In this document: piece by piece, positions 22,325 through 32,794 of the stretch
How positions within the stretch are numbered: position 1 is the stretch's first letter
Layout: the number at the start of each line of letters is the position of its first letter
Source of the DNA: Acidimicrobiales bacterium
GTDB taxonomy: Bacteria > Actinomycetota > Acidimicrobiia > Acidimicrobiales > Acidimicrobilacustridaceae
DNA length: 64,000 nt
Direction: 5' to 3'
NCBI GenBank assembly: GCA_030830565.1
Contig: JAURMR010000041.1
Span: 1-64,000, forward strand
Translations under genes and position numbers: made by a program
The notes under the pieces: model-generated
Told to the model about the DNA's origin: nothing
Database searches by the model: none
The model's input: the letters and a program-made list of their open reading frames with translations, nothing else

Positions 22325-23728
22325 TCAGGCCAGATCGCGAGGATCGGCAAAGGTTCCAGCGATTGCGGTTGCTGCAGCGACGGCAGGTGAAACAAGGTGT
22401 GTGCGACCACCCTTGCCCTGACGTCCCTCGAAGTTTCGGTTCGAGGTCGATGCCGAACGTTCTCCCGGTGACAATTTGTCGGGGTTCATCGCGAGACACA
22501 TCGAACAACCCGGTTCACGCCAGTCGAATCCGGCGGCGGTGAAGATTTTGTCGAGGCCTTCGGACTCGGCTTGACCCTTCACCACAAACGAACCGGGCAC
22601 GACCATGGCACGCACGCCAGCGGCAACCTGACGACCTTCGGCAACCGCGGCAGCGGCACGAAGATCTTCGATGCGGCTGTTCGTGCACGAACCGATGAAC
22701 ACGGTTTGCACAGGGATGTCCTTGATCGGTGTTCCGGCGGTGAGGCCCATGTACTCGAGCGCACGTGCTGCAGCATCGCGATCGGCCGAATCAGCGAACG
22801 ACGCGGGGTCAGGCACGTTGGCATCGAGTTCGATGACCTGGCCTGGGTTGGTGCCCCAGGAAACAAACGGACGCAGTTTGGTTGCATCGATGTCGACAAC
22901 CTTGTCGAACACCGCGCCTTCGTCGGTAGGCAGCGTGCGCCAATAGGCAACCGCTGCATCCCAATCGGCACCGGTCGGGGCGTACTTACGGCCCTTGAGG
23001 TACTCAAACGTTGTTTCGTCGGGGGCGATGAGGCCGGCCTTTGCGCCAGCTTCGATCGACATATTGCAGACCGTCATGCGCCCTTCCATCGACAGCGAAC
23101 GGATCGCTTCGCCGCGGTATTCGATGACGGAACCGATACCGCCGCCGGTGCCGATGCGGCCGATAATCGCGAGCACAAGATCTTTTGCGGTGACGCCGTC
23201 GGGAAGTGCGCCGTTCACATTGACGGCCATTGTTGATGCCGGATGCTGGGGAAGTGTCTGGGTCGCCATGACATGTTCGACCTCGGAGGTACCGATGCCG
23301 AAGGCCAGCGCACCGAAAGCGCCATGGGTTGCGGTATGGCTATCGCCGCACACGATGGTCATACCCGGCATAGTCAGGCCTTGTTCTGGTCCAATCACAT
23401 GCACAATGCCTTGGCCGGGTGTTCCCATCGCGTGTTCGACAATGCCGAACTCGGCGGTGTTGGCACGCAACACGTCGACCTGTTTGCGAGAGATCGGATC
23501 AGCAATGGGCTGATCGATATCGGAAGTGGGGACGTTGTGGTCTTCGGTTGCGACGGTGAGTTCAGGGCGACGAACGGTGCGACCGTTCATGCGCAGACCG
23601 TCAAAGGCCTGTGGTGAGGTCACCTCGTGGACAAGATGGAGATCGATGTAGAGAACATCGGGTTCGCCATCGGCACGATGCACTACGTGATCGTCCCAGA
23701 GCTTCTGAGAAAGGGTTCTCGGGGCCAT
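22325..23728 (-). CDS. leuC: 3-isopropylmalate dehydratase large subunit
   Basis: [60 protein letters not shown]. Confidence 0.95.
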   Translation of the reverse strand: MAPRTLSQKLWDDHVVHRADGEPDVLYIDLHLVHEVTSPQAFDGLRMNGRTVRRPELTVATEDHNVPTSDIDQPIADPISRKQVDVLRANTAEFGIVEHAMGTPGQGIVHVIGPEQGLTMPGMTIVCGDSHTATHGAFGALAFGIGTSEVEHVMATQTLPQHPASTMAVNVNGALPDGVTAKDLVLAIIGRIGTGGGIGSVIEYRGEAIRSLSMEGRMTVCNMSIEAGAKAGLIAPDETTFEYLKGRKYAPTGADWDAAVAYWRTLPTDEGAVFDKVVDIDATKLRPFVSWGTNPGQVIELDANVPDPASFADSADRDAAARALEYMGLTAGTPIKDIPVQTVFIGSCTNSRIEDLRAAAAVAEGRQVAAGVRAMVVPGSFVVKGQAESEGLDKIFTAAGFDWREPGCSMCLAMNPDKLSPGERSASTSNRNFEGRQGKGGRTHLVSPAVAAATAIAGTFADPRDLA

Positions 23729-23795
23729 GTGCTGCTCCTGTTCGGGAGATGGACCGGGGCCGACGGTGACGTGAGCCCAGGACGGAGCAGTTTGC

Positions 23796-23812
23796 GTCTC
23801 ACATAATGGGAC
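23796..23812. promoter_or_regulatory. Putative IclR/NdgR-type operator between leuC and the IclR gene
   Basis: Interrupted palindrome GTCTCA-CATAA-TGGGAC next to putative -10 TAATCT (23815-23820). Confidence 0.5.
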
Positions 23813-23826
23813 GATAATCTTGCTCC

Positions 23827-24495
23827 GTGGGAAACACTGTAGGCGGTGTCGGCGTGCTGGACAAGGCGGTTGATGTACTCGACGCGCTTGAGGTTCGGCC
23901 CTTGTCACTTTCGGAGCTTGTGGTGGCAACAGGCTTGCCCCGAGCAACGGCGCATCGGTTGGCAACTGCCCTTGAACGACACGGACTCGTGCGCCGCGAT
24001 GGCGAGGGTCGTTTCATTCTCGGAACGCGGTTGTTAGCTCTTGGCCAGGCTGCGGCGGAAACCTGGCCGCTGGCGAATGCGGCAGCGGTGCCACTCGCAA
24101 CCTTGCGTGATGAAACTGGTGAAAGCGTGCAGTTGTTTGTTCGTGATGGTGAGGAACGCGTGTGCATTGCGGCATTGCAGTCACTTCACGGTCTGCGCAC
24201 CATCGTTCCGCTCGGAGCGCGACTTCCTCTGTCTGCGGGTTCGGCTGCTCGTGTGCTTGCCGCAGGAACCGCTGATGAAGATGCGTGGATCGAAAGCATT
24301 GGTGAACGAGAGGCGGGAGTCGCGTCAGTGTCGGCCCCTGTGCGTGATGCATCGGGTCGCATCATTGCTGCTGTGAGCGTTTCGGGGCCGATTGAACGGA
24401 CGACTCGTGAACCGGGGAAGCGATACGGTGCCTTTGTGGTTGCCGCTGCGCATGAGATCGAATCAATTGCTGGTCTTCGAGGCGCACAGGTATGA
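23827..24495 (+). CDS. IclR family transcriptional regulator (NdgR-like)
   Basis: w[35 protein letters not shown] plus IclR effector domain; divergent from leuCD. Confidence 0.88.
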   Translation: MGNTVGGVGVLDKAVDVLDALEVRPLSLSELVVATGLPRATAHRLATALERHGLVRRDGEGRFILGTRLLALGQAAAETWPLANAAAVPLATLRDETGESVQLFVRDGEERVCIAALQSLHGLRTIVPLGARLPLSAGSAARVLAAGTADEDAWIESIGEREAGVASVSAPVRDASGRIIAAVSVSGPIERTTREPGKRYGAFVVAAAHEIESIAGLRGAQV

Positions 24496-26063
24496 CTGAA
24501 CGGCCACTCGCTGCCATCGACATTGGAACGAACTCGTTTCATATGGTCGTAGCGCGAGTCGGCGACGTGTCGGTCGCAGGTGAATTCAATGGCCCGGCCT
24601 TTGAGATCATCGCCCGCGAGAAGGAAATGGTTCGCTTGGGTTCTAGCTCGGGTGACATGAAGGAACTGTCGGAAGACGCGATTGACCGCGGAGTACTAGC
24701 TCTGAAGCGCTTAGTGAAGATCGCGGCGATTCATGATGCAGACGTGGTCGCTGTTGCAACGAGCGCCGTTCGCGAAGCGGAGAACGCTGATGTCTTTATT
24801 GAGAGAGCGCGTGACGAGGCCGGCGTCGTTGTTGATGTAATCGCCGGCGTCGAAGAAGCCCGGCTTATTCACATCGGCGTTTTGCAGGCCGTCCCCGTGT
24901 TTGACCAACGTCTTGTGCTGATTGATATCGGCGGGGGAAGTACGGAAATCTTGGTCGGGGAGCAGGGCGAGACACTCGCCGCCGGCAGTCTGAAGCTTGG
25001 CGCGATTCGCCTCACCCGACGATTCTTCCGTGGCGAGCGGCTGCATCCTGGCGCCGTTGAATCGTGTCGACGTCATATCCGTTCGGTGCTGGCGCCAATG
25101 GTTCGCGATGTTGAGCGAGTCGGTTTCGGCGTTGCGATCGCATCTTCGGGCACCGCGGAAACCGTTGCTTCGTTAGTGAACTCGCAGCGGGGAGATGCAA
25201 CGCCACGAACGTTCAATAACTTCACCATGACTGGTGGGGAGATTAAGCGCGCGGTTCGCTCTTTGATCAATGCAGGATCTGTCGATGAACGCAAAGTCCT
25301 TCCTGGGATGGACCCAAGCCGAGCCGACATCATTTTGGCCGGAGCACTCATTCTCGAACAGACCGTTGTCGAACTCGGGATCGATGAAATCGTGATCTCC
25401 GACAATGCGCTTCGGGAAGGTGTGCTCCTCGACGCACTGTCGCGACGTCGTGGTGCGACATTGCACCATCTGCGCAACCTTCGTCGCCGGAGCGTTCTTC
25501 ACCTGGCCGAGTCGATGGATGACGACGTTGATCATTCAATGCGCGCTGCAGGTTTTGCTCTTGACCTTTTCGATGCGACCGCTTCCTTGCATGGGCTTGG
25601 CGACGATTCCCGAGAACTGCTCGAAGCTGGCGCACTTTTGGCCAACGTGGGTCTCTCGATTTCGCATTCGGAACATCACAAGCACAGTTATTACGTGATC
25701 CGGCATTCGGATCGCCTTGCGGGATTCACTGACCATGAAATCGAGTTGATTGCCCAGATTGCGCGCTATCACCGCAAGAGTGCACCGAAACTGAAGCACC
25801 CGGAGTTCGCGCACCTGCGCGTCGAAGATCAAGACCGTGTTCGAATCCTCGCTGGTCTCCTTCGGGTTGCAATCGCACTCGATCGCTCCCACAAGGGAAG
25901 GGTTGCGAGCATTCTTGTGTCCGTGCTCGAAGATGCTGATGAGGTTCTGATTTCTGTTCAACGACGAGACGGTCTTGATGTTGACCTTGAGGTGCAGACC
26001 TCGGAAGATCGCAAGGGTTTGCTTGAAGATGTGTTGAGCCGCCGGGTGCGGATCAGCATTTGA
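24492..26063 (+). CDS. Ppx/GppA phosphatase family protein
   Basis: AAIDIGTNSFHMVVARV; LIDIGGGSTEILVG; HD-like C-terminus. Confidence 0.88.
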   Translation: MTERPLAAIDIGTNSFHMVVARVGDVSVAGEFNGPAFEIIAREKEMVRLGSSSGDMKELSEDAIDRGVLALKRLVKIAAIHDADVVAVATSAVREAENADVFIERARDEAGVVVDVIAGVEEARLIHIGVLQAVPVFDQRLVLIDIGGGSTEILVGEQGETLAAGSLKLGAIRLTRRFFRGERLHPGAVESCRRHIRSVLAPMVRDVERVGFGVAIASSGTAETVASLVNSQRGDATPRTFNNFTMTGGEIKRAVRSLINAGSVDERKVLPGMDPSRADIILAGALILEQTVVELGIDEIVISDNALREGVLLDALSRRRGATLHHLRNLRRRSVLHLAESMDDDVDHSMRAAGFALDLFDATASLHGLGDDSRELLEAGALLANVGLSISHSEHHKHSYYVIRHSDRLAGFTDHEIELIAQIARYHRKSAPKLKHPEFAHLRVEDQDRVRILAGLLRVAIALDRSHKGRVASILVSVLEDADEVLISVQRRDGLDVDLEVQTSEDRKGLLEDVLSRRVRISI

Positions 26064-26065
26064 AA

Positions 26066-27052
26066 ATGGTTCGGCTTCGATTTCGCTCTCGGTCGGCCAT
26101 CGCTCTCGTCGCTCTGAGTGCAGCGCTGGCGCTTTCGGGTTGTCTGGTAAACCAGAACAACATTGCGACGTCCGACAAACTCGCCCCAACCGCTCCGACA
26201 AAACTGACGCCAACTCGAAACAACGTCACGTATGGGCCTGAGGACCATCAGCACCTCGACATCTATGAAACTTCAGGAACACCTCGCGGCACGATCGTGT
26301 TCTTCCATGCAGGTGGCTGGTGTTGTGGGGATGAAGACGATGTGGACGCGCTCATCCTTTCGCAGGTTTCTCGTGGCTTTGTTGTCGTCTCGGTTCATTA
26401 CGGTCTCGCGCTTGAAGAATCTGCGGAAGAAATGAACGATGACGCTGATCGTTCGGTGCGTTGGGTGAAAGCGCATGTCGATGAGTGGGGTGCTGAAGGC
26501 AAACCGGTTCTCGCAGCTGGTGGTTCTGCGGGCGGCAACGTTGCCTTGCTGATCGCAACTTCTTCGGGGTTCTTCGCAGAGCCAAATCTTCCCGCCGATT
26601 TGGCCGCGATGAGTCCAGAGGTCGATGGTGTCATTTCGTTTGTCGGTCCTTCAGATTTACGTCCCTACATCAACGGCAAAATCCCTCCGGCTGGACTCGA
26701 TGGTCAACAACTGGTTGAGGAGTATCTCGATTGCTCAAACCGCGGCAGTTTGAAGCGTGGAACTTCGGAGCCAATGCCTGCATGTACCGAACTTCGCTCG
26801 TTGTTATTCAGCCCGTTGTTCTGGGCTTCGCTTCACATGTGGGACAACGGCGGGTTACCGCCGGTGTATTTGGCTTACGGGGTGAATGACGAGCTCGTGC
26901 CACCCTCAAGTCAGGCGATTCCGTTAGCGGAAGTTTGGGGAATGTCCGCAGGATCGAGCAACACGTGGCTTGATCTCGCCAAAAGCACACACAACGTGAC
27001 GTTTGAACTGAACACAGCAGCGTTTAACCGTTGGATGGATCAGTTCGACTGA
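26066..27052 (+). CDS. Alpha/beta hydrolase lipoprotein
   Basis: Lipobox LALSGC; HAGGWCCGDEDD oxyanion-hole region; AAGGSAGGNVALL nucleophile elbow. Confidence 0.8.
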   Translation: MVRLRFRSRSAIALVALSAALALSGCLVNQNNIATSDKLAPTAPTKLTPTRNNVTYGPEDHQHLDIYETSGTPRGTIVFFHAGGWCCGDEDDVDALILSQVSRGFVVVSVHYGLALEESAEEMNDDADRSVRWVKAHVDEWGAEGKPVLAAGGSAGGNVALLIATSSGFFAEPNLPADLAAMSPEVDGVISFVGPSDLRPYINGKIPPAGLDGQQLVEEYLDCSNRGSLKRGTSEPMPACTELRSLLFSPLFWASLHMWDNGGLPPVYLAYGVNDELVPPSSQAIPLAEVWGMSAGSSNTWLDLAKSTHNVTFELNTAAFNRWMDQFD

Positions 27053-27917
27053 GTCGCGATGCGACATCTTGGCAAGCGGTGAAGAGGACGTCTGCAAATC
27101 GTTCGGGTCTGGTTGCACACATGTCGTGACGGCCGCTGACTTCAAAAACTGTTGCACCATCGATTGCTTTTGCGAGTTGGTGCTGACGATGAGGTGGAAC
27201 GGTTTCGTCGCGGGTGGTGAGCACAACCGCAGTCGGCACATTCACCGTCTCGATCCATGCCCGTGCGTCGTAGGACGCGACATCGTGGCCGGCTTCAAGC
27301 ATGATGCGCAGATCGTTTTGGCGTGCCTGTTCGCGAGCCCAGTTGCCGAGGGGAGTGGTGTCGTATTTCGAAACCAATACGCGTTCAGAAACCCGACGGT
27401 TCACGGAAGACGGAGCAACACGGGTTGCAAAGGAAAGCCCTGTCACCACGCCACTGAGAGCGCGTTCGCCTCGGCGATCACGGAAGCGGGCGGCCGTTGC
27501 ACATAGAACGAGACCTTCGATCATCTTCGGATGACGCCGCCATAGCAATTGAGCGATTGGTCCGCCCATGGAATAGCCGACGGCAATTGCCTGACTGATG
27601 TTGAGAACTTCAAGTACAGCGGCGGCGTCGTCAGCGCAATCTTCGAGTCGGAACTTACGGCGGCTGCGGATGCCTTGGCCATGGCCGCGATGATCCATGG
27701 CCACCACGTTGAACTCGCGTTGGAGCGACTCGTAGGTTCCGAACCAGTTCAGAGCGGAGTTCGCCGTCCATCCGTGCAAGAGCAAAAGCGTTGGCGCGCC
27801 AACCGGCCCAAGTGCTTCACGAATCCATGTCGTGCCGCGTCCGGGAAGATCAAGTGCGCGGCCCTCGGGCAAGCCTGGGGTCAGGAATGGTGTGGACCCA
27901 GGTAGCGACGGGGACAT
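27024..27917 (-). CDS. Alpha/beta fold hydrolase
   Basis: LLLLHGWTANSALNW; AVGYSMGGPIAQLLWRRHP. Confidence 0.85.
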   Translation of the reverse strand: MSPSLPGSTPFLTPGLPEGRALDLPGRGTTWIREALGPVGAPTLLLLHGWTANSALNWFGTYESLQREFNVVAMDHRGHGQGIRSRRKFRLEDCADDAAAVLEVLNISQAIAVGYSMGGPIAQLLWRRHPKMIEGLVLCATAARFRDRRGERALSGVVTGLSFATRVAPSSVNRRVSERVLVSKYDTTPLGNWAREQARQNDLRIMLEAGHDVASYDARAWIETVNVPTAVVLTTRDETVPPHRQHQLAKAIDGATVFEVSGRHDMCATRPERFADVLFTACQDVASRLSRTDPSNG

Positions 27918-27930
27918 AGTGGTGAAGCCG

Positions 27931-28395
27931 TCAGGCTTCGATGGCGACGATTTCGACCTTGAGGACGCCACCGGGAGCTTCGAAGTCAACGATGTCGCCA
28001 ACTTTGTTGCCCATCAGAGCTACGCCGAGCGGGGAACCGGGGGTGAGGACCTCGAGCTCGCCGCGTTCTTCGACCGAACCGACCAGAAGGCGCTCGACCT
28101 CGTCGTCGCCTTCGTAGCGGATGCTTACGATCACGCCAGCAACCACAGAGGAGCCATCGGCCGCCTCGACAATTTCGGCATCGAGAAGAAGCGCTTCGAG
28201 CTGGCGGATGCGGGCTTCCATCTTGCCTTGCTCCTCTTTGGCGGCGTGGTAGTCGCCATTTTCGGAGAGATCGCCCATTTCACGGGCGGCTTGAATCTTG
28301 CGGGCAATATCGACTCGACCATGGGTGGTGAGCTGCTCATGTTCGGCGCTCAGCCGTTCGTGGGTCTGTTGGGTGAACTGGTGGACGTCGGCCAT
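27931..28395 (-). CDS. greA: Transcription elongation factor GreA
   Basis: Coiled-coil REMGDLSENGDYHAAKEEQGKMEARIRQLE; C-terminal SPLGVALMGNKVGD. Confidence 0.93.
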   Translation of the reverse strand: MADVHQFTQQTHERLSAEHEQLTTHGRVDIARKIQAAREMGDLSENGDYHAAKEEQGKMEARIRQLEALLLDAEIVEAADGSSVVAGVIVSIRYEGDDEVERLLVGSVEERGELEVLTPGSPLGVALMGNKVGDIVDFEAPGGVLKVEIVAIEA

Positions 28396-28467
28396 CTCGC
28401 CAGCGTACAAGGCACCCGTGGAACTCGCCTAGGGCGCCGGAAGGGGGTCGGGCTAGAGTCATGGGCC

Positions 28468-28518
28468 ATGTCCACACCGAGCCCACGCCGTTCACGCTCC
28501 ATCGTGATCATTCGCTAG
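28468..28518 (+). CDS. Putative leader peptide MSTPSPRRSRSIVIIR upstream of leuB-ilvE-cimA
   Basis: ATG TCC ACA CCG AGC CCA CGC CGT TCA CGC TCC ATC GTG ATC ATT CGC TAG; Ile-Val-Ile-Ile run before Arg-stop. Confidence 0.75.
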   Translation: MSTPSPRRSRSIVIIR

Positions 28519-28571
28519 CGCACGCCGAGCCCGGTGTGCGCCCTCGGCCGTCCACCCCGGTGGGCGGCTTT
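28518..28571 (+). promoter_or_regulatory. Putative attenuator of leuB-ilvE-cimA
   Basis: GCGCAC(28518-28523)/GTGCGC(28536-28541); terminator GCCGTCCAC-cccg-GTGGGCGGC-TTT (28547-28571); sequence similar to the ilvB leader. Confidence 0.75.
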
Positions 28572-28645
28572 CTCGTTCCGGCACAAGTCTTGTTTCACCC
28601 TCGTCAGTACCGCCCTCATCTGCACAGCAACCAATCGGAGTCATC

Positions 28646-29626
28646 GTGAGTCACAGAATCGGAGTCATCCCCGGAGACGGAATCGGCCATGAGGTCATTC
28701 CTGTGGCGCTCGCTGTCGTTCGCGCCGCGGGCGTTGAACTCGATTGCGTCGATTACGACCTTGGTGGCGCTCGCTACCTGCGTGACGGGGTTGTCCTTGA
28801 CGATGCGACGGTTCAAGAGTGGCGCGGTCTCGACGCCCTTTTGCTCGGTGCAGTCGGAACGCCTGATGTTCCGCCAGGTGTCATCGAACGAGGACTTCTC
28901 CTCAAGATGCGTTTCGATCTTGATCTCTATGTGAATCAGCGCCCGTTCATCGCGCCTGACGGTTCACACGATTTCATCGTGATCCGTGAGAACACCGAAG
29001 GAACCTATGCCGGTGAAGGTGGCTTCTTGCGAAAGAACACACCATTCGAAGTAGCGACGCAGGGTTCGGTCAACACTCGTCATGGCGTAGAGCGTTGCGT
29101 TCGTTACGCCTTTGAGCTCGCTCGCAGCCGCGACCGCAAGCACCTCACGCTCGTGCACAAGACCAATGTTCTGACGTTTGCTGGCGACCTTTGGGAGCGC
29201 ACCTTCAACGAGGTCGCTGCCGAATATCCCGATGTCACCACGGCGTACAACCATGTCGATGCGGCCTGCATTTACTTCGTTGACGATCCGAAGCGTTACG
29301 ACGTGATCGTTACCGACAACTTGTTCGGCGACATCCTCACCGATCTCGGTGGAGCGGTTTCTGGTGGCATTGGTTTCGCGTCATCGGGCAATCTCAACCC
29401 CGATCGCACGAGCCCATCCATGTTCGAACCAGTACACGGCTCGGCTCCTGATATCGCTGGACAAAACAAGGCCAATCCCGTTGCCGCAATTCTCTCGGCT
29501 GCGATGATGCTCGAATTCCTCGGTGAGGATGCGGCCGCTACCGCAATCCGTAACGCGTGTTCCGACACCGCAACCCTCACTGGTTCCACTACCGAAATCG
29601 GCGACCTTGTCGTCGCTCGTCTCTGA
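28646..29626 (+). CDS. leuB: 3-isopropylmalate dehydrogenase
   Basis: RIGVIPGDGIGHEVIPVAL; DNLFGDILTDLGGAVSGGIGFASSGNLNP. Confidence 0.88.
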   Translation: MSHRIGVIPGDGIGHEVIPVALAVVRAAGVELDCVDYDLGGARYLRDGVVLDDATVQEWRGLDALLLGAVGTPDVPPGVIERGLLLKMRFDLDLYVNQRPFIAPDGSHDFIVIRENTEGTYAGEGGFLRKNTPFEVATQGSVNTRHGVERCVRYAFELARSRDRKHLTLVHKTNVLTFAGDLWERTFNEVAAEYPDVTTAYNHVDAACIYFVDDPKRYDVIVTDNLFGDILTDLGGAVSGGIGFASSGNLNPDRTSPSMFEPVHGSAPDIAGQNKANPVAAILSAAMMLEFLGEDAAATAIRNACSDTATLTGSTTEIGDLVVARL

Positions 29627-29637
29627 GAGGCAACGCA

Positions 29638-30555
29638 ATGCCCATTACGCCTACCAACAAGATTTGGATGAATGGAACGCTCGTCGATTGGGACGATGCG
29701 AAAATCCACGTTCTCACGCACACTCTTCATTACGGCATGGGTGTGTTTGAAGGAGTTCGTGCCTATGAGACCCCGAAGGGGCCTGCGGTGTTCCGACTCA
29801 CCGAACATATGGAGCGTCTGCACAACTCGGCGAAGATCCTCGGCATGGATATGCCGTACTCGGTCGACGTGCTGGTGCAGGCAACCAAGGACGTCGTGAA
29901 GGCCTCTGGTCTTCCGTCGGCCTACATCCGCCCGATCGCCTATTACGGCTACGGCGAAATGGGCCTCAACACGCTTCCGTGTTCGGTCGACGTCGCCATT
30001 GCCTGCTGGCCGTGGGGCGCCTACCTCGGCGAAGACGCGCTCACCAAGGGCATCAGCACGAAGATCTCCTCCTGGACTCGTCACGACCACAACACGATGC
30101 CGCCGGCGGCCAAGACCACTGGCAACTACGTGAACTCGTCGTTGGCCAAGGTCGAAGCGCTCAAGGGTGGTTACGACGAAGCCATCATGCTCAACCCGCA
30201 AGGTTTCGTGAGCGAATGCACCGGTGAAAACATTTTCGTTGCGCGCGACGGCGTGTTTGTCACGCCGCCGATTGCTGCTGGCGCGCTCGAAGGCATCACC
30301 CAAGACAGCGTCATGACCATCGGCCGCGATCTCGGATACGAGTTCCGTGTCGACTACCTCACGCGTTCTGATCTCTACGTTTCAGAAGAAATCTTCCTGT
30401 GCGGAACGGCTGCCGAAGTTTCGGCAGTGAACGCGGTAGACGATCGCCCGGTGCCGTGCCCCGGTCCAATGACCTCGGCCATCGCTGCTGAATACGGACG
30501 CGTTGTGCGCGGACATGTTCCCCGTTACGAGGACTGGTTGGAGTATGTCCACTAA
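29638..30555 (+). CDS. ilvE: Branched-chain amino acid aminotransferase
   Basis: HTLHYGMGVFEGVRAYET; fold IV YVNSSLAKVEALKGGYDEAIMLN..SECTGENIF. Confidence 0.93.
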   Translation: MPITPTNKIWMNGTLVDWDDAKIHVLTHTLHYGMGVFEGVRAYETPKGPAVFRLTEHMERLHNSAKILGMDMPYSVDVLVQATKDVVKASGLPSAYIRPIAYYGYGEMGLNTLPCSVDVAIACWPWGAYLGEDALTKGISTKISSWTRHDHNTMPPAAKTTGNYVNSSLAKVEALKGGYDEAIMLNPQGFVSECTGENIFVARDGVFVTPPIAAGALEGITQDSVMTIGRDLGYEFRVDYLTRSDLYVSEEIFLCGTAAEVSAVNAVDDRPVPCPGPMTSAIAAEYGRVVRGHVPRYEDWLEYVH

Positions 30556-32188
30556 GAGCGGCTCAACGCCCGAACTTCCGTTGCTCCCTTCGTCGGTCGA
30601 AATTTTCGACACGACGTTGCGTGACGGCGCCCAGTTCGAAGGCATTTCACTCACAGTCGAAGACAAACTCCGTGTTGCCGAACAACTTGATTGGCTCGGC
30701 GTTCGCTGGATCGAAGGCGGCTACCCGCAGGCGAATCCGAAGGACGAAGAGTTCTTCAAGCGTGCTCCGTCAGAACTGAAACTCGTCAACGCCGAACTCG
30801 TTGCCTTCGGTTCAACTCGTCGCCCCGCCGGAAAGGTCGACGTCGATCCAACACTTGCTGCACTCATCGGTGCCGGCACATCAACCGTCTGCATTGTGGG
30901 CAAGAGCTGGGACTTTCACGTCACCGAAGCACTTCGCACAACGCTTGACGAAGGCATCGCAATGGTTGCCGAGTCGGTTGCCTTCCTCAAGGCTGAAGGA
31001 ATGCGGGTCTTCTTCGACGCAGAGCATTTCTTCGATGGCTACAAAGCCAATGCTGAATACGCGCTTCGTGTTCTTGAAGCGGCGATGGTGAATGGCGCTG
31101 ATTGCGTGGTGCTGTGTGACACAAACGGCGGTTCACTTCCGCACGAGGTCCAGCACATCGTGTCTGAAGTCGTTTCGTTCGTCGGCGGCGCAACTGGCGT
31201 TGGCATCCACACGCAGAACGACTCTGGTTGTGCCGTTGCGAACTCCGTTGCTGCGGTGGTCGGTGGCGCTACGCAGGTGCAGGGCACCGTCAACGGGTAT
31301 GGCGAACGCACAGGCAACGCCAACCTCATGACGGTCATTCCTGACCTCACCCTCAAGCTCGGCGTGGCCACGCTTCCCGAAGGTCATCTCGACCGACTCA
31401 CCGTTGTGAGTCATCGTGTTGCAGAACTGGTGAACCTCCCGCCGCATCCTGCCGACCCATTTGTTGGTGCATCCGCATTTGCCCACAAGGGCGGTCTGCA
31501 CACCTCGGCACTCGGACGCGCTGGCGGTGCAACCTACGAACACATCGATCCTTCGATTGTCGGTAACCACACTCGCGTGCTCGTCTCCGATCTTGGCGGT
31601 CGCGCTGGCATGGCAATGAAGGCGGATGAGTTCGGTGTCGAACTCGACGACCCTTCCGTTGCTGCGCTTTCAGAGGAACTGAAGCAGCTCGAAGCCGAGG
31701 GCTGGCTGTTCGAATCGGCTGACGCGTCGCTGGAACTTCGTATGCGACGGGCGACTGGATGGGAGCAGGACTTCTTCGAGGTCGAGGAATATCGCGTCTC
31801 GAGTTTCCACCGTGAAGGTCCCGCACTGCCCGACGGCGGACTCGAAGTCAGTACCGAAGCAACGGTCAAGCTTTGGATCAACGGAGAACGAGTATCTGCA
31901 GTCGGCGAAGGCAACGGCCCCGTCAATGCACTTGATGCTGCAGTGCGCCGTGCGCTGAACGGCCGATTCCCTGCGCTCGATCGCATCCACCTCACCGATT
32001 TCAAGGTTCGAGTCGTCGACGGTGGTGCCGCGACCGGTGCGGTTGTTCGAGTACTCATCGATTCCACTAATGGTGATCGTGTCTGGACCACCGTCGGTGT
32101 CGATAGCAACGTCATCGAGGCCTCTTGGCAGGCACTCATGGACTCCATTCAGTTCGGCTTGGTCCACGCCGACGATCTCGCCGGATAG
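30545..32188 (+). CDS. cimA: Citramalate synthase
   Basis: VEIFDTTLRDGAQFEGISLTVEDKLRVAEQLDWLGVRWIEGGYPQANPKD; IVGKSWDFHVTEAL, typical of CimA rather than LeuA. Confidence 0.88.
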   Translation: MSTKSGSTPELPLLPSSVEIFDTTLRDGAQFEGISLTVEDKLRVAEQLDWLGVRWIEGGYPQANPKDEEFFKRAPSELKLVNAELVAFGSTRRPAGKVDVDPTLAALIGAGTSTVCIVGKSWDFHVTEALRTTLDEGIAMVAESVAFLKAEGMRVFFDAEHFFDGYKANAEYALRVLEAAMVNGADCVVLCDTNGGSLPHEVQHIVSEVVSFVGGATGVGIHTQNDSGCAVANSVAAVVGGATQVQGTVNGYGERTGNANLMTVIPDLTLKLGVATLPEGHLDRLTVVSHRVAELVNLPPHPADPFVGASAFAHKGGLHTSALGRAGGATYEHIDPSIVGNHTRVLVSDLGGRAGMAMKADEFGVELDDPSVAALSEELKQLEAEGWLFESADASLELRMRRATGWEQDFFEVEEYRVSSFHREGPALPDGGLEVSTEATVKLWINGERVSAVGEGNGPVNALDAAVRRALNGRFPALDRIHLTDFKVRVVDGGAATGAVVRVLIDSTNGDRVWTTVGVDSNVIEASWQALMDSIQFGLVHADDLAG

Positions 32189-32199
32189 ATTCACAACCA

Positions 32200-32760
32200 A
32201 TGGCTGCTCCTGATTACGTTCCCGCTCCTGTCGACGACCCAGCTCGCGTGTATTCGTCACCTCCATGGCGTCCCGAGTCCTGGATGGCCGATCGTCCCGC
32301 GGAAATTGCTGGTCGTCAGCCCCTTGGCCCTCGACTTGGTGATCCGGGCCCAGACCAGGGTTTTGCACTTCGCTTAGCTCGCCAGGTTCGTGGTCGTCTT
32401 GTTCTCACCTCCGCCGAATCAGAGGAGGATGCAATCGCTGGCAGCGTGGCGATCGCTATGCGCCGCTCGGCCATGTTCGGCCGCGCGCCAGCCATTCATG
32501 ACATCACCGTTGCTCTCACCCTGTGGGGCTATCTGTCTGAAGCGCCTGCAGACCTTGTTGCCGTTCGTGCACAGGTCTTCGCTGCAGTTGCGAGCACGCA
32601 CCACTACATGGAGCGTCGTGCGATCGTCGACGCAGTTCCTGAAGATGTTCTGCGACTCGACCCCGCCTCTGTTGCGGCGCTTGTGCGTAATGAGCCGTCT
32701 CGCATCATGGCGATGGCCAATGCCGCGTTGGCGGGCCAGTCACACGACGAACACGCCTAG
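32200..32760 (+). CDS. Hypothetical protein
   Basis: ORF immediately downstream of cimA; no recognised family. Confidence 0.6.
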   Translation: MAAPDYVPAPVDDPARVYSSPPWRPESWMADRPAEIAGRQPLGPRLGDPGPDQGFALRLARQVRGRLVLTSAESEEDAIAGSVAIAMRRSAMFGRAPAIHDITVALTLWGYLSEAPADLVAVRAQVFAAVASTHHYMERRAIVDAVPEDVLRLDPASVAALVRNEPSRIMAMANAALAGQSHDEHA

Positions 32761-32794
32761 GCGAACTGCGCTCACCGAGCCCCGAAACAAAAAC

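Noticed and set aside
29296-30303. 335-aa minus-strand ORF
   Set aside because: Antisense to leuB/ilvE; shadow ORF
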